A DNA stretch of 64,000 nucleotides from Methylobacter sp. (GCA_028716975.1 JAQUOU010000001.1:1-64000), one strand, 5' to 3'. Positions 19,768-30,947 are shown, counted from the stretch's first letter. Translations and numbers: made by a program. Notes: a model not told the origin generated them from the letters alone.

Positions 19768-20046
19768 TAAGGAAGCGCTGAACAAATCGATTTCGCTCAT
19801 GGTTCGACAGGCTCACCACGAACGGATTCGACACCGCTCTCCTGAGTGTAATCGAAGGGGCTCTCCTGAGCACAGATGAAGGGCTCACCACGAACGGGTT
19901 TGACACCGCTCTCCTGAGCGTAGCCAAAGGGCTCACTGCGAACGGAATCAACGGCACTCTCCTGAGCATAGGCTAAGGATTACCGTTCGTCCTGAGCCCT
20001 TCGATAAACTCAGGAGAGCCTTGTCGAAGGATTTAATCAGCGCCTC
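19768..20046. repeat. Repeat element overlapping the end of the GGDEF-EAL gene
   Basis: The left end TAAGGAAGCGCTGAACAAAT pairs with the right end, which reads inward TTAGGGAGGCGCTGATTAAA. The array of GTTCGACAGGCTCACCACGA and CTCTCCTGAG units is nearly identical over about 98 bases to 15741-15838. The right end encodes the last residues (LGRR) and TGA stop of the adjacent gene. Confidence 0.7.
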
Positions 20047-22526
20047 CCTAACAAAAGCGCTTTCATGGCTGCCGGCTGAAAATCGGTCTCGAGTTGGCTG
20101 GCTGAAGCTGGCTTGCTAAAGAGATAGCCCTGCAACCTATCGCTTTGCTGGTTTTGAAGAAAGGCCATCTGTGCTTCAGTTTCCACACCTTCGGCGGTAA
20201 CTTCCAATTCAAGTTCATGGGCAAGGGCAATCACTGCCCGCACCAATGCCATACTGCCTTTATCGCTGGGTATGTTCTGCACAAACGAACGATCAATCTT
20301 GACGCTGTGCACTGGAAATTGCCGAAGGTAGGTTAAACTGGAATAGCCGGTGCCGAAATCATCAATGCTGAGCCGCACGCCCAGTTCATGCAATTGATGT
20401 AACACGTTGAGAGTCCGCTCCGGATCTTCCATTACCGCTGACTCGGTAATTTCAAGTTCCAGGCAAGAAGGGTCCAGGCCAGTTTCTGCCAGCACTTCTT
20501 TAATCGCTTGAAACAAATCGGTTTCAAGAAATTGACGAGCGGACACGTTCACGGCAACCTGGGTAAACAAGCTATCGTGCTCTTCCTGCCAGACTTTGGC
20601 TTGCAAACACGCCGTGCGCAATACCCAAAGACCGATCGGGACGATCAGCCCCGTTTCTTCCGCTACCGCAATAAACCGGTCCGGATAAACCAGGCCCCAT
20701 TCGGGATGCTGCCAGCGCACCAGAGCCTCGACGCTGACCGTGCGACCCGTGGCTGCCTCAATTTGGGGCTGATAGTGAAGCCTGAGCTCATGATGAGTTA
20801 ATGCGTACCGCAATCCTCTTTCAATGGTCATGCGCTCCAGTGACCGCTCTGTCATGGCCAGGGTATAAAACTGGTAGTTGTTCTTGCCGCGCTCTTTCGC
20901 TAAATACATCGCCGAATCCGCGTTCATCATCAGCGTTTGGCCGTTTTCACCATCATCTGGAAAAATGCTGATCCCGATACTGGCGGTAATAACAATATCG
21001 TTGCCCTCGAGACTGAATGGTTGGGTAAGTAGCTCAATGGTCTTCTGGGCAATGCGCGCGACATTATCAATATCATCGATATCGCCCAACAGCACGATGA
21101 ACTCATCGCCACCCAAGCGGGCCAGCGTATCATTAGTGCGAACCGAAATTTTTAACCGGTCCCCCACCGCTTCCAGCAATAAATCGCCTATCCGGTGTCC
21201 TAAGGTATCATTGATTAACTTAAAGCGATCCAGATCGAGAAACATGAGCGCCAGTTTATTGTCATGGCGCCGGCTGGAAGACAATGCATCGGAGAGCCGT
21301 GTATGAAATTGCTGACGATTTAACAGACCGGTTAAAGGGTCGTGGTTAGCAATATAGATTAATTGCTGCTCCATATATTTACGTTCAGTGATGTCTTGAA
21401 TCTGGATAATGAAATATTGCGGCTCGCCGGCCGTGTTACGCACCAAAGAACCGCTTAACAATGCCCAAACCGGCTTGCCCGCGGTTTTGTGAATGCATTC
21501 CACCTCGAATTGAAATGATGCCAACGCATCGGATATTAATTGACGCAGATGGTAATTCAGCAATACATTGCTTTCGCCGTCCTGAGTGAGCTTGTGGAGA
21601 TTCATGGTCAGCAATTCTTTCTCGGAGTAGCCGAAGATCTGGGAAAGTGAACTGTTAACTTGTAAAAACCGGCCATCAATAGCTAGCAGGGTCATGCCGA
21701 TAGCGGCCAGATCAAAGGCGCTGTGAAAGCGCTCTTCGCTGTCGCGCAATAAATTTTCAATCTGGCAGCGCTGAGTGATGTCACGGAATACCAGGACGGC
21801 TCCCAGCAAGGCTCCTTTATCATCCAGGATTGGGGCGGCGCCATCATCAAGGGGAAACTCCCGCCCGGAAGGGGTCACCAGTATCGTAGCCGAGTCCAGG
21901 CCGGTCACCGAGAGCGTCCTGAGGGCTCTGGGAAGCGGATTTTCAACGAGCGTGCGATCTGATTGGGTCACGAGCGTCATGATGTCGGTGACGAGTTTCC
22001 CTTGGGCATCTTCCAGCGGCACACCGGTCAATATTTCGGCCACCGGGTTCATAAAGCGGATTTTACCGTCGGCATCCGTTGCAACCACGGCGTCGCTGAT
22101 ACAATGCAGGGTTTTGGCAAACCATTGCTCGCTTTCCTTTAGTTTCCGTTCCAGTTGATGCTTATAGAGCGCAACTTCGATGCAGGCATGCAGTTCATCC
22201 GCCCGGAAAGGCTTAATCAGATAGCTATAAGCGCCTGAACCTCTCGCTCGCCGCAAGGTGGCGGGATCACTGTAGGCGGTGAGAAAAATCACCGGGATAT
22301 GCAACGAATTGACTATTGTTTGTGCCGCAGTAATACCGTCCATAGCTCCCCTAAGCACGATATCCATAATTACAATCTCCGGCCTATGCTCGGCTGCCTC
22401 GCTAATGGCTTGTCCTCCGGAAATAGCACTAGCAACCACGTTATATCCGAAATCCTCCAGTTGGTTTCGGATATCCATGGCAATAACAACTTCGTCTTCA
22501 ACAATCATAATTCTAGTGGCTAACAT
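20037..22526 (-). CDS. Response regulator with PAS, GGDEF and EAL domains
   Basis: 829 residues. An N-terminal receiver domain (about 4-120; phosphoacceptor Asp in IVIMDIVLRG, and IPVIFLTAYSD) is followed by two PAS units (about 135-255 and 260-385). Next come a diguanylate cyclase domain with intact LARLGGDEFIVLLG and an EAL phosphodiesterase domain with VEALVRW, ELEITESAV and SIDDFGTGYSSLTYLR. Both cyclic-di-GMP domains look catalytically competent, so direction of activity cannot be told. It probably receives phosphate from the PAS kinase encoded upstream. The extreme C-terminus and stop codon come from an inserted repeat, so the ancestral protein may have ended differently. Confidence 0.94.
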   Translation of the reverse strand: MLATRIMIVEDEVVIAMDIRNQLEDFGYNVVASAISGGQAISEAAEHRPEIVIMDIVLRGAMDGITAAQTIVNSLHIPVIFLTAYSDPATLRRARGSGAYSYLIKPFRADELHACIEVALYKHQLERKLKESEQWFAKTLHCISDAVVATDADGKIRFMNPVAEILTGVPLEDAQGKLVTDIMTLVTQSDRTLVENPLPRALRTLSVTGLDSATILVTPSGREFPLDDGAAPILDDKGALLGAVLVFRDITQRCQIENLLRDSEERFHSAFDLAAIGMTLLAIDGRFLQVNSSLSQIFGYSEKELLTMNLHKLTQDGESNVLLNYHLRQLISDALASFQFEVECIHKTAGKPVWALLSGSLVRNTAGEPQYFIIQIQDITERKYMEQQLIYIANHDPLTGLLNRQQFHTRLSDALSSSRRHDNKLALMFLDLDRFKLINDTLGHRIGDLLLEAVGDRLKISVRTNDTLARLGGDEFIVLLGDIDDIDNVARIAQKTIELLTQPFSLEGNDIVITASIGISIFPDDGENGQTLMMNADSAMYLAKERGKNNYQFYTLAMTERSLERMTIERGLRYALTHHELRLHYQPQIEAATGRTVSVEALVRWQHPEWGLVYPDRFIAVAEETGLIVPIGLWVLRTACLQAKVWQEEHDSLFTQVAVNVSARQFLETDLFQAIKEVLAETGLDPSCLELEITESAVMEDPERTLNVLHQLHELGVRLSIDDFGTGYSSLTYLRQFPVHSVKIDRSFVQNIPSDKGSMALVRAVIALAHELELEVTAEGVETEAQMAFLQNQQSDRLQGYLFSKPASASQLETDFQPAAMKALLLGRR

Positions 22527-22667
22527 GTTAGGTTTTTCTAGCCTGATGGCATTTTAAAGTATGGGAAAATAGAAGGCCCGGAGAGCTGATGACAGGCAGG
22601 CTGCCGCTTGCCGAAGATGCCAGGTTATAACCCATCCGGCTTCCAGCATCCTCATGAGTGTTGAAAA

Positions 22668-22841
22668 CTATGAGCATTGCCGTAGACTAACAGGCATAAA
22701 CGGAGGAAGGGACAAATCCTCATTGAGGTAGATAATCGTGCCTTTTAACTCAGTTCGCGTGATTAAAATGACATGTTTATCAGAATGGGTTTTGGAATGT
22801 TCAACTGCGGATTTTAGGATGACTGGCTTGTTCTTTTTCAT
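22668..22841 (-). CDS. Possible small hypothetical protein
   Basis: A 57-residue frame (MKKNKPVILKSAVEHSKT ... IIYLNEDLSLPPF) upstream of the GGDEF-EAL gene on the same strand. GAGAG five bases before the ATG at 22841 could be its ribosome-binding site. Composition is protein-like but I recognise no family, and chance is not excluded. Confidence 0.3.
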   Translation of the reverse strand: MKKNKPVILKSAVEHSKTHSDKHVILITRTELKGTIIYLNEDLSLPPFMPVSLRQCS

Positions 22842-22853
22842 TTGATCTCTCAT

Positions 22854-23296
22854 TAAGTGAAAACCATTTTCAATCAGGTCCCTTTAACCCGATCGATAAT
22901 TTAAACACCAGCCACTCTTGATTCCATAATGGGCACTGACGGCAAAATTGATGTCAGTGCGTCTACAGAGGATTATTGCTATCTACAAAAAAACTGTAAG
23001 ACAGGTTTTGAACCAATTTATCATGGGAGTATAGGGATTGAATTTAAGGTTAGTTAATTGTCTGGTATTTTCAAGAGCAGGATTAGAATAACAGCATCAA
23101 CTTTATTATTGGGATAATGGAAAGTGTGGGATGTCAACATGGATAAGTAAAAATGAAGACATTATTTTATTTCAAAAATTCTATAGCCTGGAGCTCAACT
23201 CTTACCTTACCGGCATTACTGTCTCATGAGGACAGTTTTAGAGGTTCCCTTAAATTATGATGAATGGTATAAATACCTGACAATAATACCAATAAA
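22854..23296. other. Intergenic region, no gene seen
   Basis: About 440 bases of AT-rich sequence between the signalling genes and sodC. Near 23230 there is a single copy of TTTTAGAGGTTCCCTTAAA, the end sequence of the short element at 51573-51660. Nothing else recognised. Confidence 0.5.
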
Positions 23297-23323
23297 ATGT
23301 TTTTAATCGATAAAGGAAGACTT

Positions 23324-23848
23324 ATGCAACCACGATTTAATATGCTTTTGGCGGCGTCCGCACTGTTTCTGTGGGGCGCAGCGCAGGCGGATATTACCGT
23401 TCAAATGACTACTGTTGATGAAAAAGGAGTAGGCAAACCGATTGGTCAGGTCATCGTTAGCGCAACCCCGTATGGTGTCGTATTTAGCCCTGGGCTTGCA
23501 GGACTTCCACAAGGGTTGCATGGTTTTCATGTGCATGAAAACCCGGCTTGCGGTTCCAAGGAAAAAGACGGCAAGGTAGTGCCTGCATTAGCGGCAGGAG
23601 GACATTATGATCCGGCTGCAAGCAAACGCCACAGTCAGCCTTGGGGCGATGGGCATCTGGGTGATGCGCCTGCGTTATTCGTAGATGACAAGGGTGAAGC
23701 CAATACTCCCGTATTGGCGCCCCGGCTTAAAATTACCGATGTAAAAGGCCATTCTTTAATGATTCATGCGGGCGGGGATAATTATGCGGATACTCCTGCG
23801 CCACTTGGCGGAGGCGGCCCGCGCATTGCCTGCGGTATTATTCAGTAG
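23324..23848 (+). CDS. sodC: Periplasmic Cu/Zn superoxide dismutase
   Basis: 174 residues from the ATG at 23324, preceded by AAAGGAAG; an in-frame ATG at 23297 would spoil the signal peptide. The signal sequence [16 protein letters not shown] is cleaved near residue 20. Copper ligands lie in [13 protein letters not shown] and the zinc loop in [24 protein letters not shown]; the C-terminal block [12 protein letters not shown] is typical. It converts superoxide to peroxide in the periplasm. It stands alone and is convergent with the next gene, 16 bases away. Confidence 0.95.
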   Translation: MQPRFNMLLAASALFLWGAAQADITVQMTTVDEKGVGKPIGQVIVSATPYGVVFSPGLAGLPQGLHGFHVHENPACGSKEKDGKVVPALAAGGHYDPAASKRHSQPWGDGHLGDAPALFVDDKGEANTPVLAPRLKITDVKGHSLMIHAGGDNYADTPAPLGGGGPRIACGIIQ

Positions 23849-23864
23849 TTTGTCATCGGACGAA

Positions 23865-24401
23865 TTATATTCGCTTGAGCTTTGTTAACGGATTATAAAA
23901 ATATTCATCTTCAGCAACCAATTTAACTTCCGGATGTTTGGTGCTCATTACTGTTTTTATAATATTTTCTATTTCTTTTTTGGCATAAATCAATATTAAA
24001 TAGTTGCCGGCCTCTATTTCATCGTGGAAGACGGCAATTTTTTTATTCTCGCTGGCAATACCAATGAAACCGCCTTCCCAGGCGCCAAATAATGTCATTA
24101 CGCCAATAATTGCGTAATAGACGAGGGATGGTGTGTCAGTTGTTAAAAGCTTGAGCAGATTTCCTATCCAAACCACTAGCAAGGCGGCAATGAAGCCTGT
24201 TATGGCTCCAATTATGCCGTACCTCAGAAGATTTAATTGTTCCAAATAATTACTGGAATGTAACTTCTCTCTCTTAAGTTCTCCTTCGTCCTTACTTAAA
24301 ATATGAATAAACAAGTCGTTAACCCCGGCCTCATGCAAATCCTCGGCAATGTGACCGGTGCTATCGAGTGTGGATGTGAGGTAATATATGCATTTCATCA
24401 A
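23865..24401 (-). CDS. Hypothetical membrane protein with glycine-rich hairpin
   Basis: 178 residues, not assigned to a family by me. The N-terminal 60 residues look soluble (MMKCIYYLTSTLDSTGHIAEDLHEAGV), like the short alpha/beta modules of general-stress membrane proteins. Two membrane helices follow (GIIGAITGFIAALLVVWIG and SLVYYAIIGVMTLFGAWEGGFIG), then a soluble tail. This layout is shared with DUF1269/YtfJ-like stress proteins, but that is only a resemblance. GGAG lies before the ATG at 24401. Confidence 0.75.
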   Translation of the reverse strand: MMKCIYYLTSTLDSTGHIAEDLHEAGVNDLFIHILSKDEGELKREKLHSSNYLEQLNLLRYGIIGAITGFIAALLVVWIGNLLKLLTTDTPSLVYYAIIGVMTLFGAWEGGFIGIASENKKIAVFHDEIEAGNYLILIYAKKEIENIIKTVMSTKHPEVKLVAEDEYFYNPLTKLKRI

Positions 24402-24560
24402 TATTCTCCTATTAGGTGATTAATAATGATCCGCCTTTTTAAAAACATGGATTTTTATTATTAGAAGGATTACTAGCCAATTTCAATTTCCAGTTAGTTT
24501 TTACAGTTCAGACAGTTCATATTACTTTCTTAGTAATCAAATGACAAAATACTTTAGCTA

Positions 24561-24596
24561 TATATTGTAACTTTTCCTTATATTGTAACTTTTCCT
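24561..24596. repeat. 18-bp tandem duplication
   Basis: TATATTGTAACTTTTCCT occurs twice in a row at 24561-24578 and 24579-24596, in the promoter region shared by the divergent membrane-protein and cupin genes. Confidence 0.85.
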
Positions 24597-24726
24597 TTGA
24601 CAACAAACATAGCGGCCATGAAGACTATGGTGTAGGTCGAGAATGATGCGAAGCCCGCACAATAGATTAAATTGGTTGAAGTTATTAAGTCTTAATTATT
24701 GAATCTTCAACGGGAGAGAACAAACT

Positions 24727-25092
24727 ATGCAAGCCCAAATCTTAAAAGCCCACGAAGCCGATGAATATTACTTTGAGGAAGGCTGCTTTATTTTAGAATT
24801 GTCCAATTCTCAGGAAGACCCTGATGTGTCGATTGCCAGGGCGAGGGTTAAACCGGGCGTGACCACTAAGCTGCACCGTTTAAAAGGAGTTGTCGAGAGG
24901 TATGTGATTATTGCAGGAATAGCGGAAGTTGAAATCGCCGGCCTGGAGCCGCAAAGCGTTCAGGCAGGAAATGTGGTTATTATTCCCCCTTTATGCTCGC
25001 AGCGCATCACTAATACCGGCACTGAGGATTTAGTATTTTTAGCCATTTGCAGCCCCCGCTTTACTAAAAATATCTATGAGAGTATGGAGTAA
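24727..25092 (+). CDS. Cupin-domain protein
   Basis: 121 residues forming one small beta-barrel. The cupin blocks are visible: ARVKPGVTTKLHRLKGVVERYVIIAGIAEVEI and VQAGNVVIIPPLCSQRITNTGTEDLVFLAICSPRF. His50 is present, but motif 1 has lost the second His of the usual HxH, so metal binding may be weak. Substrate and role are unknown. GGGAGAG lies before the ATG. It stands alone between divergent and convergent neighbours. Confidence 0.85.
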   Translation: MQAQILKAHEADEYYFEEGCFILELSNSQEDPDVSIARARVKPGVTTKLHRLKGVVERYVIIAGIAEVEIAGLEPQSVQAGNVVIIPPLCSQRITNTGTEDLVFLAICSPRFTKNIYESME

Positions 25093-25177
25093 TTTTGGCG
25101 GGGAAAGGCGCTGATCGGCATTAAGGAAATGCTTGTTTCAATGGGCAGGCGTTTTGCCTGAATTACCCGGTTTCAAT

Positions 25178-26506
25178 TTATGCCGGATTATGTACTGGCT
25201 TATTTGCATTCAGAGACGGTACTGAAATTTTCGCAAACACATAGTTTTCCTCCGCAGCCGTTATAATGCAGTTGAGAGTTAGGTTCTCAATTGATTCATC
25301 AGCATTTATTACGCAACCTGCCCGCAGATAATTAGGCGTATAACCAAAAACCAGCTTTTTGCCCACAGCGTAAGGTTCATTATAGCCTTCCCATAATACC
25401 GGAAACTCACAGCCGACATTATCCCGGCAAAACTTCATCTTCATTTCATTTGCCAATTCATGTAGCTGCTGACTGCGCTGTTTTTTGATGTCATTGCTTA
25501 GTTGATTGGGCAGGGTTGCCGCTTTTGTGCCTTCCCGCCTCGAATAAGTAAAGATATGGATGTGACCAAAACCGGTTTGTTTAATGAAATTAAAGCTTTC
25601 CTGCCATTCCTGTTCGGTTTCGCCGGGAAAGCCGGCAATAATATCGGTGGTGATATTAAAATGCGGTATTTGCCAGCGCAACCGGCTGACGATGGCGGCA
25701 AACTCTTCGGTTTTACAACGCCGGGCCATTCTGCGCAGCACCGAATCCGAGCCGCTTTGTAAAGGCAGATGTAAATGCGGCATCAGGCGCGGATTCAGGA
25801 ACAGCTCAAAAAAATCTTCTGAAAACTCCCAAGGCTCCAGCGAGCCCAGCCTAAGCCGTGGGATATGGGTTTGCGTCAGTACGGCTTTAATCAGGCCGGA
25901 GAGATTGTTGCCGAGATCGCTGCCGTAGCCGCCTAAATGGACGCCGGTCAGTATGACTTCATTAAGGCCTTGCCGGTGCAGCGTATTGATTTCATCAATA
26001 ATCGCCTGGACGGGACGGCTTATTTCTTCGCCGCGCGCCACTGTGACAATACAAAATGTGCAGCGGAAACGGCATCCGTCCTGCACTTTGACAAAGGCGC
26101 GCTGTCTGCCGCGAGTGAATAAGGAAAATTCGCCCGGCTCGGTAGACATCGCGGGCATAGCGTCCATGTTTAGCTCAGTCAAGGTTTTTTCCACCAGCCG
26201 GTTTTTATCCTTATTGCTGACAATCATGTCAACGCCCATTTGCTGAGCTACTTCTTCGTGATTCAATGTGGCGTAACAGCCGCTAATAATCAGTTTGGCT
26301 TGCGGATTATCCCTGTGCGTGCGGCGAATGAGTTGACGCGATTTTCTGGCGGCATCCTGAGTCACTGCGCAGGAATTAATAACAATCAGGTTGGCAACCT
26401 CAGCCTGGCGGGTTATCTGATGCCCGGATTTTTGAAACGCCTGCGCCCAGGTTTCCAGTTCTGCTTCATTAAGACGGCAACCCAGTGTTTTAAGATGAAC
26501 TTTCAT
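25178..26506 (-). CDS. mtaB: tRNA t6A37 methylthiotransferase MtaB
   Basis: 442 residues of the radical-SAM methylthiotransferase family. The N-terminal UPF0004 domain begins MKVHLKTLGCRLNEAELE with its iron-sulfur cysteines (GCRLN, NSCAVT, SGCYAT). The radical SAM domain has CRFRCTFC near residue 147, and a TRAM-like C-terminal part follows. The GCRLN start and absence of a MiaB-type N-terminus favour MtaB, which makes ms2t6A37 in tRNAs reading ANN codons. The start is only three bases from the stop of the upstream membrane gene, so the two are cotranscribed. Confidence 0.9.
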   Translation of the reverse strand: MKVHLKTLGCRLNEAELETWAQAFQKSGHQITRQAEVANLIVINSCAVTQDAARKSRQLIRRTHRDNPQAKLIISGCYATLNHEEVAQQMGVDMIVSNKDKNRLVEKTLTELNMDAMPAMSTEPGEFSLFTRGRQRAFVKVQDGCRFRCTFCIVTVARGEEISRPVQAIIDEINTLHRQGLNEVILTGVHLGGYGSDLGNNLSGLIKAVLTQTHIPRLRLGSLEPWEFSEDFFELFLNPRLMPHLHLPLQSGSDSVLRRMARRCKTEEFAAIVSRLRWQIPHFNITTDIIAGFPGETEQEWQESFNFIKQTGFGHIHIFTYSRREGTKAATLPNQLSNDIKKQRSQQLHELANEMKMKFCRDNVGCEFPVLWEGYNEPYAVGKKLVFGYTPNYLRAGCVINADESIENLTLNCIITAAEENYVFAKISVPSLNANKPVHNPA

Positions 26507-26509
26507 TAA

Positions 26510-27739
26510 TTATCCAAAGAACCAATAGCCAACGAGAATGGCGGCGATTATGCCGCCAAAGTCGGCTATTATCCCACACGCGGCGGCATGGCGAATATTT
26601 TTGATGCCGACTGCGCCAAAGTAAATAGCCAGCACATAAAAGGTGGTCTCGGTGCTGCCCTGTACTATTGAAGCTAGGCGCCCGGCAAATGAATCAGCGC
26701 CATGCGTCTTCATGGTGTCAATCATCATGGCTCTGGCGCCGCTGCCGCTGAAAGGCTTCATTAAGGCGGTTGGCAGGGCATCGATAAAGCGGTCGTCCAG
26801 CCTGAAAAAATGCACGATATAGCGCGCCAGATCGGCAAGCAAATCCAAAGCGCCGCTGGCCCTGAACACGCCGATGGCGACCAGCATAGCAACCAGGTAG
26901 GGAACGATAGTCACAGCGGTGTGAAAGCCTTCCTTGGCCCCTTCAATAAAAGCGTCATAGGCATTGATTCCCTTGTAAATGGCACCGAAAATAAATGCAA
27001 TGACTAACGAGAACAGGATGATATTACTGATGGCTGCCGATTGCTGGAGCATTTGTTGTTGAGGCAAACTTGAGAAATACGCAAGAATGCTAGCTACAAT
27101 CAGGGTAAAGCCCCCGAGATAGGCCAGCACGACTTTGTCCAGCAGGTTGATTTTCTGTACGAAAGCGACGGCGAGCAATCCGGCTAATGTTGACATGTAA
27201 GTGGCGATTAAAATCGGGATGAATACATCAGTGGGATTGGCCGCGCCTAATTGGGCTCGATAAGTAAAAATTGTCACCGGAAATAGCGTGACGCCTGATG
27301 TGTTGATAACCAGAAACAGAATTTGAGCATTGCTCGCGGTTTCGGGGTTTGGATTAAGCGTTTGCAGTTCCTTCATGGCTTTGATGCCTAAGGGCGTTGC
27401 GGCATTGTCCAACCCTAAGGCATTGGCTGATATATTCATGACAATGGCGCCTAATGCCGGATGGCCTTTTGGCACATCGGGCATTAACCGGCTGAACAAT
27501 GGCGTAAGGCTTTGCGTTAATAACTGGATAAATCCGCTACGTTCACCAATACGCATGATTCCCAGCCACAGTGCCAGTATGCCGGTCAACCCCAGCGATA
27601 TTTCAAACGCTGATTTGGACAGGCTGAACATGGCTTCCATGAGGTGAGCAAAAACCTGCTGATCATGGAGGAATACCAGTTTAAATAAAGCAGTGAAAAA
27701 GGCGGCGAGGAAAAAGCTGACCCAGATAATATTTAGCAC
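26510..27739 (-). CDS. Nucleoside-recognition (Gate) membrane protein, SpmA-SpmB-like fusion
   Basis: 409 residues with about ten membrane spans. The first half resembles SpmA (ALWLGIMRIGERSGFIQLL, ANALGLDNAATPLGIKAMKELQ) and the second half resembles SpmB (LVAMLVAIGVFRASGALDLL, ALMKPFSGSGARAMMIDTM, TTFYVLAIYFGAVGI). Fused forms are common in non-sporulating proteobacteria, where the substrate is unknown; the family is named for a nucleoside-recognition domain. It sits just upstream of mtaB. Confidence 0.88.
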   Translation of the reverse strand: MLNIIWVSFFLAAFFTALFKLVFLHDQQVFAHLMEAMFSLSKSAFEISLGLTGILALWLGIMRIGERSGFIQLLTQSLTPLFSRLMPDVPKGHPALGAIVMNISANALGLDNAATPLGIKAMKELQTLNPNPETASNAQILFLVINTSGVTLFPVTIFTYRAQLGAANPTDVFIPILIATYMSTLAGLLAVAFVQKINLLDKVVLAYLGGFTLIVASILAYFSSLPQQQMLQQSAAISNIILFSLVIAFIFGAIYKGINAYDAFIEGAKEGFHTAVTIVPYLVAMLVAIGVFRASGALDLLADLARYIVHFFRLDDRFIDALPTALMKPFSGSGARAMMIDTMKTHGADSFAGRLASIVQGSTETTFYVLAIYFGAVGIKNIRHAAACGIIADFGGIIAAILVGYWFFG

Positions 27740-27800
27740 AAGACACGATTCTGTAAGTAACTGTGCGGACTATTCTAGAGCAATTGTATGGTTTTGAAAC

Positions 27801-27829
27801 AAAAAAGGCTGTGCTTAGGTAGCACAGCC
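27801..27829 (-). terminator. Rho-independent terminator
   Basis: On the minus strand GGCTGTGCT-ACCTA-AGCACAGCC forms a perfect 9-bp stem with a 5-base loop, followed by TTTTTT. It lies 60 bases upstream of the SpmA/B-like gene, so it ends a transcript arriving from upstream rather than that gene. Confidence 0.85.
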
Positions 27830-27895
27830 CGTGAGCCGAAAATCAACTCAGTTTTTTACGAGGAGGAGTGGCTGACTACAATAAATCAATCACGT
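27801..27895 (-). ncRNA. Candidate small RNA ending at the 27.8 kb terminator
   Basis: A -10-like TATACT on the minus strand (27902-27907) would start a transcript near 27895 that ends at the strong terminator after about 95 bases. No open frame or gene precedes the terminator closely: purB ends 475 bases upstream with a repeat element between. The -35 is poor, so the alternative is that the hairpin ends a long purB 3' tail. Confidence 0.35.
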
Positions 27896-28123
27896 GAGTA
27901 AAGTATAGACAACGCAGCATTATTTGCTGTGAATAAGACCACAGGAAAGTTGTTAAATTTCTAACTATGCATACGGAAACTGCTGGGTATCATACGCGGA
28001 TGAAAGCGGGCATCCAGAGTCAGGCAGGGTAAGATCAGCTAATGTTCATGTATCGAAATCGCCATTTCCCATTATCAAGAGCAGGGCAAAGCTATGCCGG
28101 AATGAAGCGCTTTGTACGGATTA

Positions 28124-28292
28124 TCCTAAAAACCGCAGTTGAGTTGTCCAAAATCCCGTTCGCCCTTCGACAGGCTCAGGGCGAACGGGATTTTGGACAA
28201 TTCAACCAATGGGTGAGGGTGTGAAAGCCGTTCATGCTTCGACAGGCTCAGCACGAACGGCTTTCACACGCTCTAACTGCGGTTTTTAGGAT
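28124..28292. repeat. Composite palindromic element with nested hairpins
   Basis: Outer 18-bp perfect inverted ends ATCCTAAAAACCGCAGTT (28124-28141) and its complement (28275-28292) enclose two strong hairpins. The first has 22-bp perfect arms (28145-28166 and 28180-28201). The second has 14-bp arms TGTGAAAGCCGTTC (28221-28234 and 28256-28269). Both loops carry TTCGACAGGCTCA. A reordered relative lies at 32860-33050. Confidence 0.85.
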
Positions 28293-28304
28293 TATGGATT
28301 AAAT

Positions 28305-29711
<1,407 letters not shown>

Positions 29712-29900
29712 TTATATAAATTGTATACAACAGAAAAGAGAGGCATTGACGGCGAACTGACACAATGATGGGCTTCCTGCAATCTTAAAAATTGATTCGG
29801 ATGAGAAAAAATTGTTTTTGGCTCCAAAACCGGCCACAATCGTCACTCTAGCACGATATTTATTTTTTCTTCAAGTGTCCGGCATCAACTTAATAGCTAA

Positions 29901-30182
29901 TTCTACTTTGTCAGATTACGAAAAAAACATCGTCATTCCGGCATGGAGTCACGTCAGGCACTCCTGCCTGACGCCCTTCGGGTAAATGCAAATTCGTTCC
30001 GGACGAATTTGTGCCGGACCAATCCGCCAGGAGCGGATTGGCATTTACCCCTTGGGGGTGCGGGGCAGGAAAGCCCCGCATGAATCTAAGTTCCAGGGAT
30101 AGGTTTAAGCTTGCCATCCATGGCACTCGATGCTCGCTTCCCGGCGGGCATGACGGTCTTGAGTAAATCTGACAAAGTAGAA
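29901..30182. repeat. 282-bp MITE-like element with 17-bp perfect inverted ends
   Basis: TTCTACTTTGTCAGATT at 29901-29917 is exactly complementary to AATCTGACAAAGTAGAA at 30166-30182. The interior shares GCCGGACCAATCCGCC, GCGGATTGGCATTTACCCC and CCCCGCATGAATC with the element at 14884-15153, whose ends are quite different. No gene inside. Confidence 0.85.
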
Positions 30183-30279
30183 CTTACGGAATAATGACCC
30201 GCTATCGATAGCCGGTCATATAATTCTTTTAAGCTGAGATAATTATTCCATAAACTATTTATTAATTCCCGGAGGAGCA

Positions 30280-30936
30280 ATGAGCGAAATATACGGAGAC
30301 CAGCATTATGCAATGCAGGAGTTATTTGATACTCGAAATATGGCTCAGAGAGTTAATGAGAGTATTGTTTTAACGGAAATCGCTGACGAGCATAAAGGCT
30401 TTATCGAAACCCGCGATATGTTTTTCCTGACCACTATCGATCATCGTGGTTATCCCACGTGTTCTTATAAAGGAGGAAAACCCGGCTTCGTGAAAATAGT
30501 GGACAGCAAAACCCTCGTTTTCCCCAATTACGACGGCAATGGCATGTTCCTTTCCCTGGGCAATATTACTGCCAATAACAAGGTCGGAATATTATTCATT
30601 GATTTCGAGACACCACATCGTATCCGTGTCCACGGAATTGCCTCTATAGATCATAAAGATCCCTTAACGAGCGATTTTCAGGGCGCCGAACTGATCGTGC
30701 GCGTTACAGTCACGGAAATATTTGTTAACTGCCCGCGTTATATACACAAATATCAGCGGATACAGACATCGAAATATGTCCCTGAAGCCGGACTTCAAAC
30801 GCCACCGCCGCAATGGAAACGCATCGATGCCTTACAAGATGCACTGCCTGAGCGTGATAAAAGCATTGCCGATGTGTTGGGAGGCCCGATCACACCGGAA
30901 GAATATAGTTTCATGGTCAAAAAGGGCGAAGCCTAA
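30280..30936 (+). CDS. Pyridoxamine 5'-phosphate oxidase-family FMN-binding protein
   Basis: 218 residues with the split-barrel flavin-binding fold: DMFFLTTIDHRGYPTCSYKGGKPGFVKIVD, the core NYDGNGMFLSLGNITANNKVGILFIDFETPHRIRVHG, and NCPRYIHKY. It is related to PdxH but lacks the PdxH substrate residues, so it is more likely a flavin- or haem-binding redox protein of unknown substrate. GGAGGAG lies before the ATG. It is transcribed alone. Confidence 0.9.
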   Translation: MSEIYGDQHYAMQELFDTRNMAQRVNESIVLTEIADEHKGFIETRDMFFLTTIDHRGYPTCSYKGGKPGFVKIVDSKTLVFPNYDGNGMFLSLGNITANNKVGILFIDFETPHRIRVHGIASIDHKDPLTSDFQGAELIVRVTVTEIFVNCPRYIHKYQRIQTSKYVPEAGLQTPPPQWKRIDALQDALPERDKSIADVLGGPITPEEYSFMVKKGEA

Positions 30937-30947
30937 GTTCAACGAAT

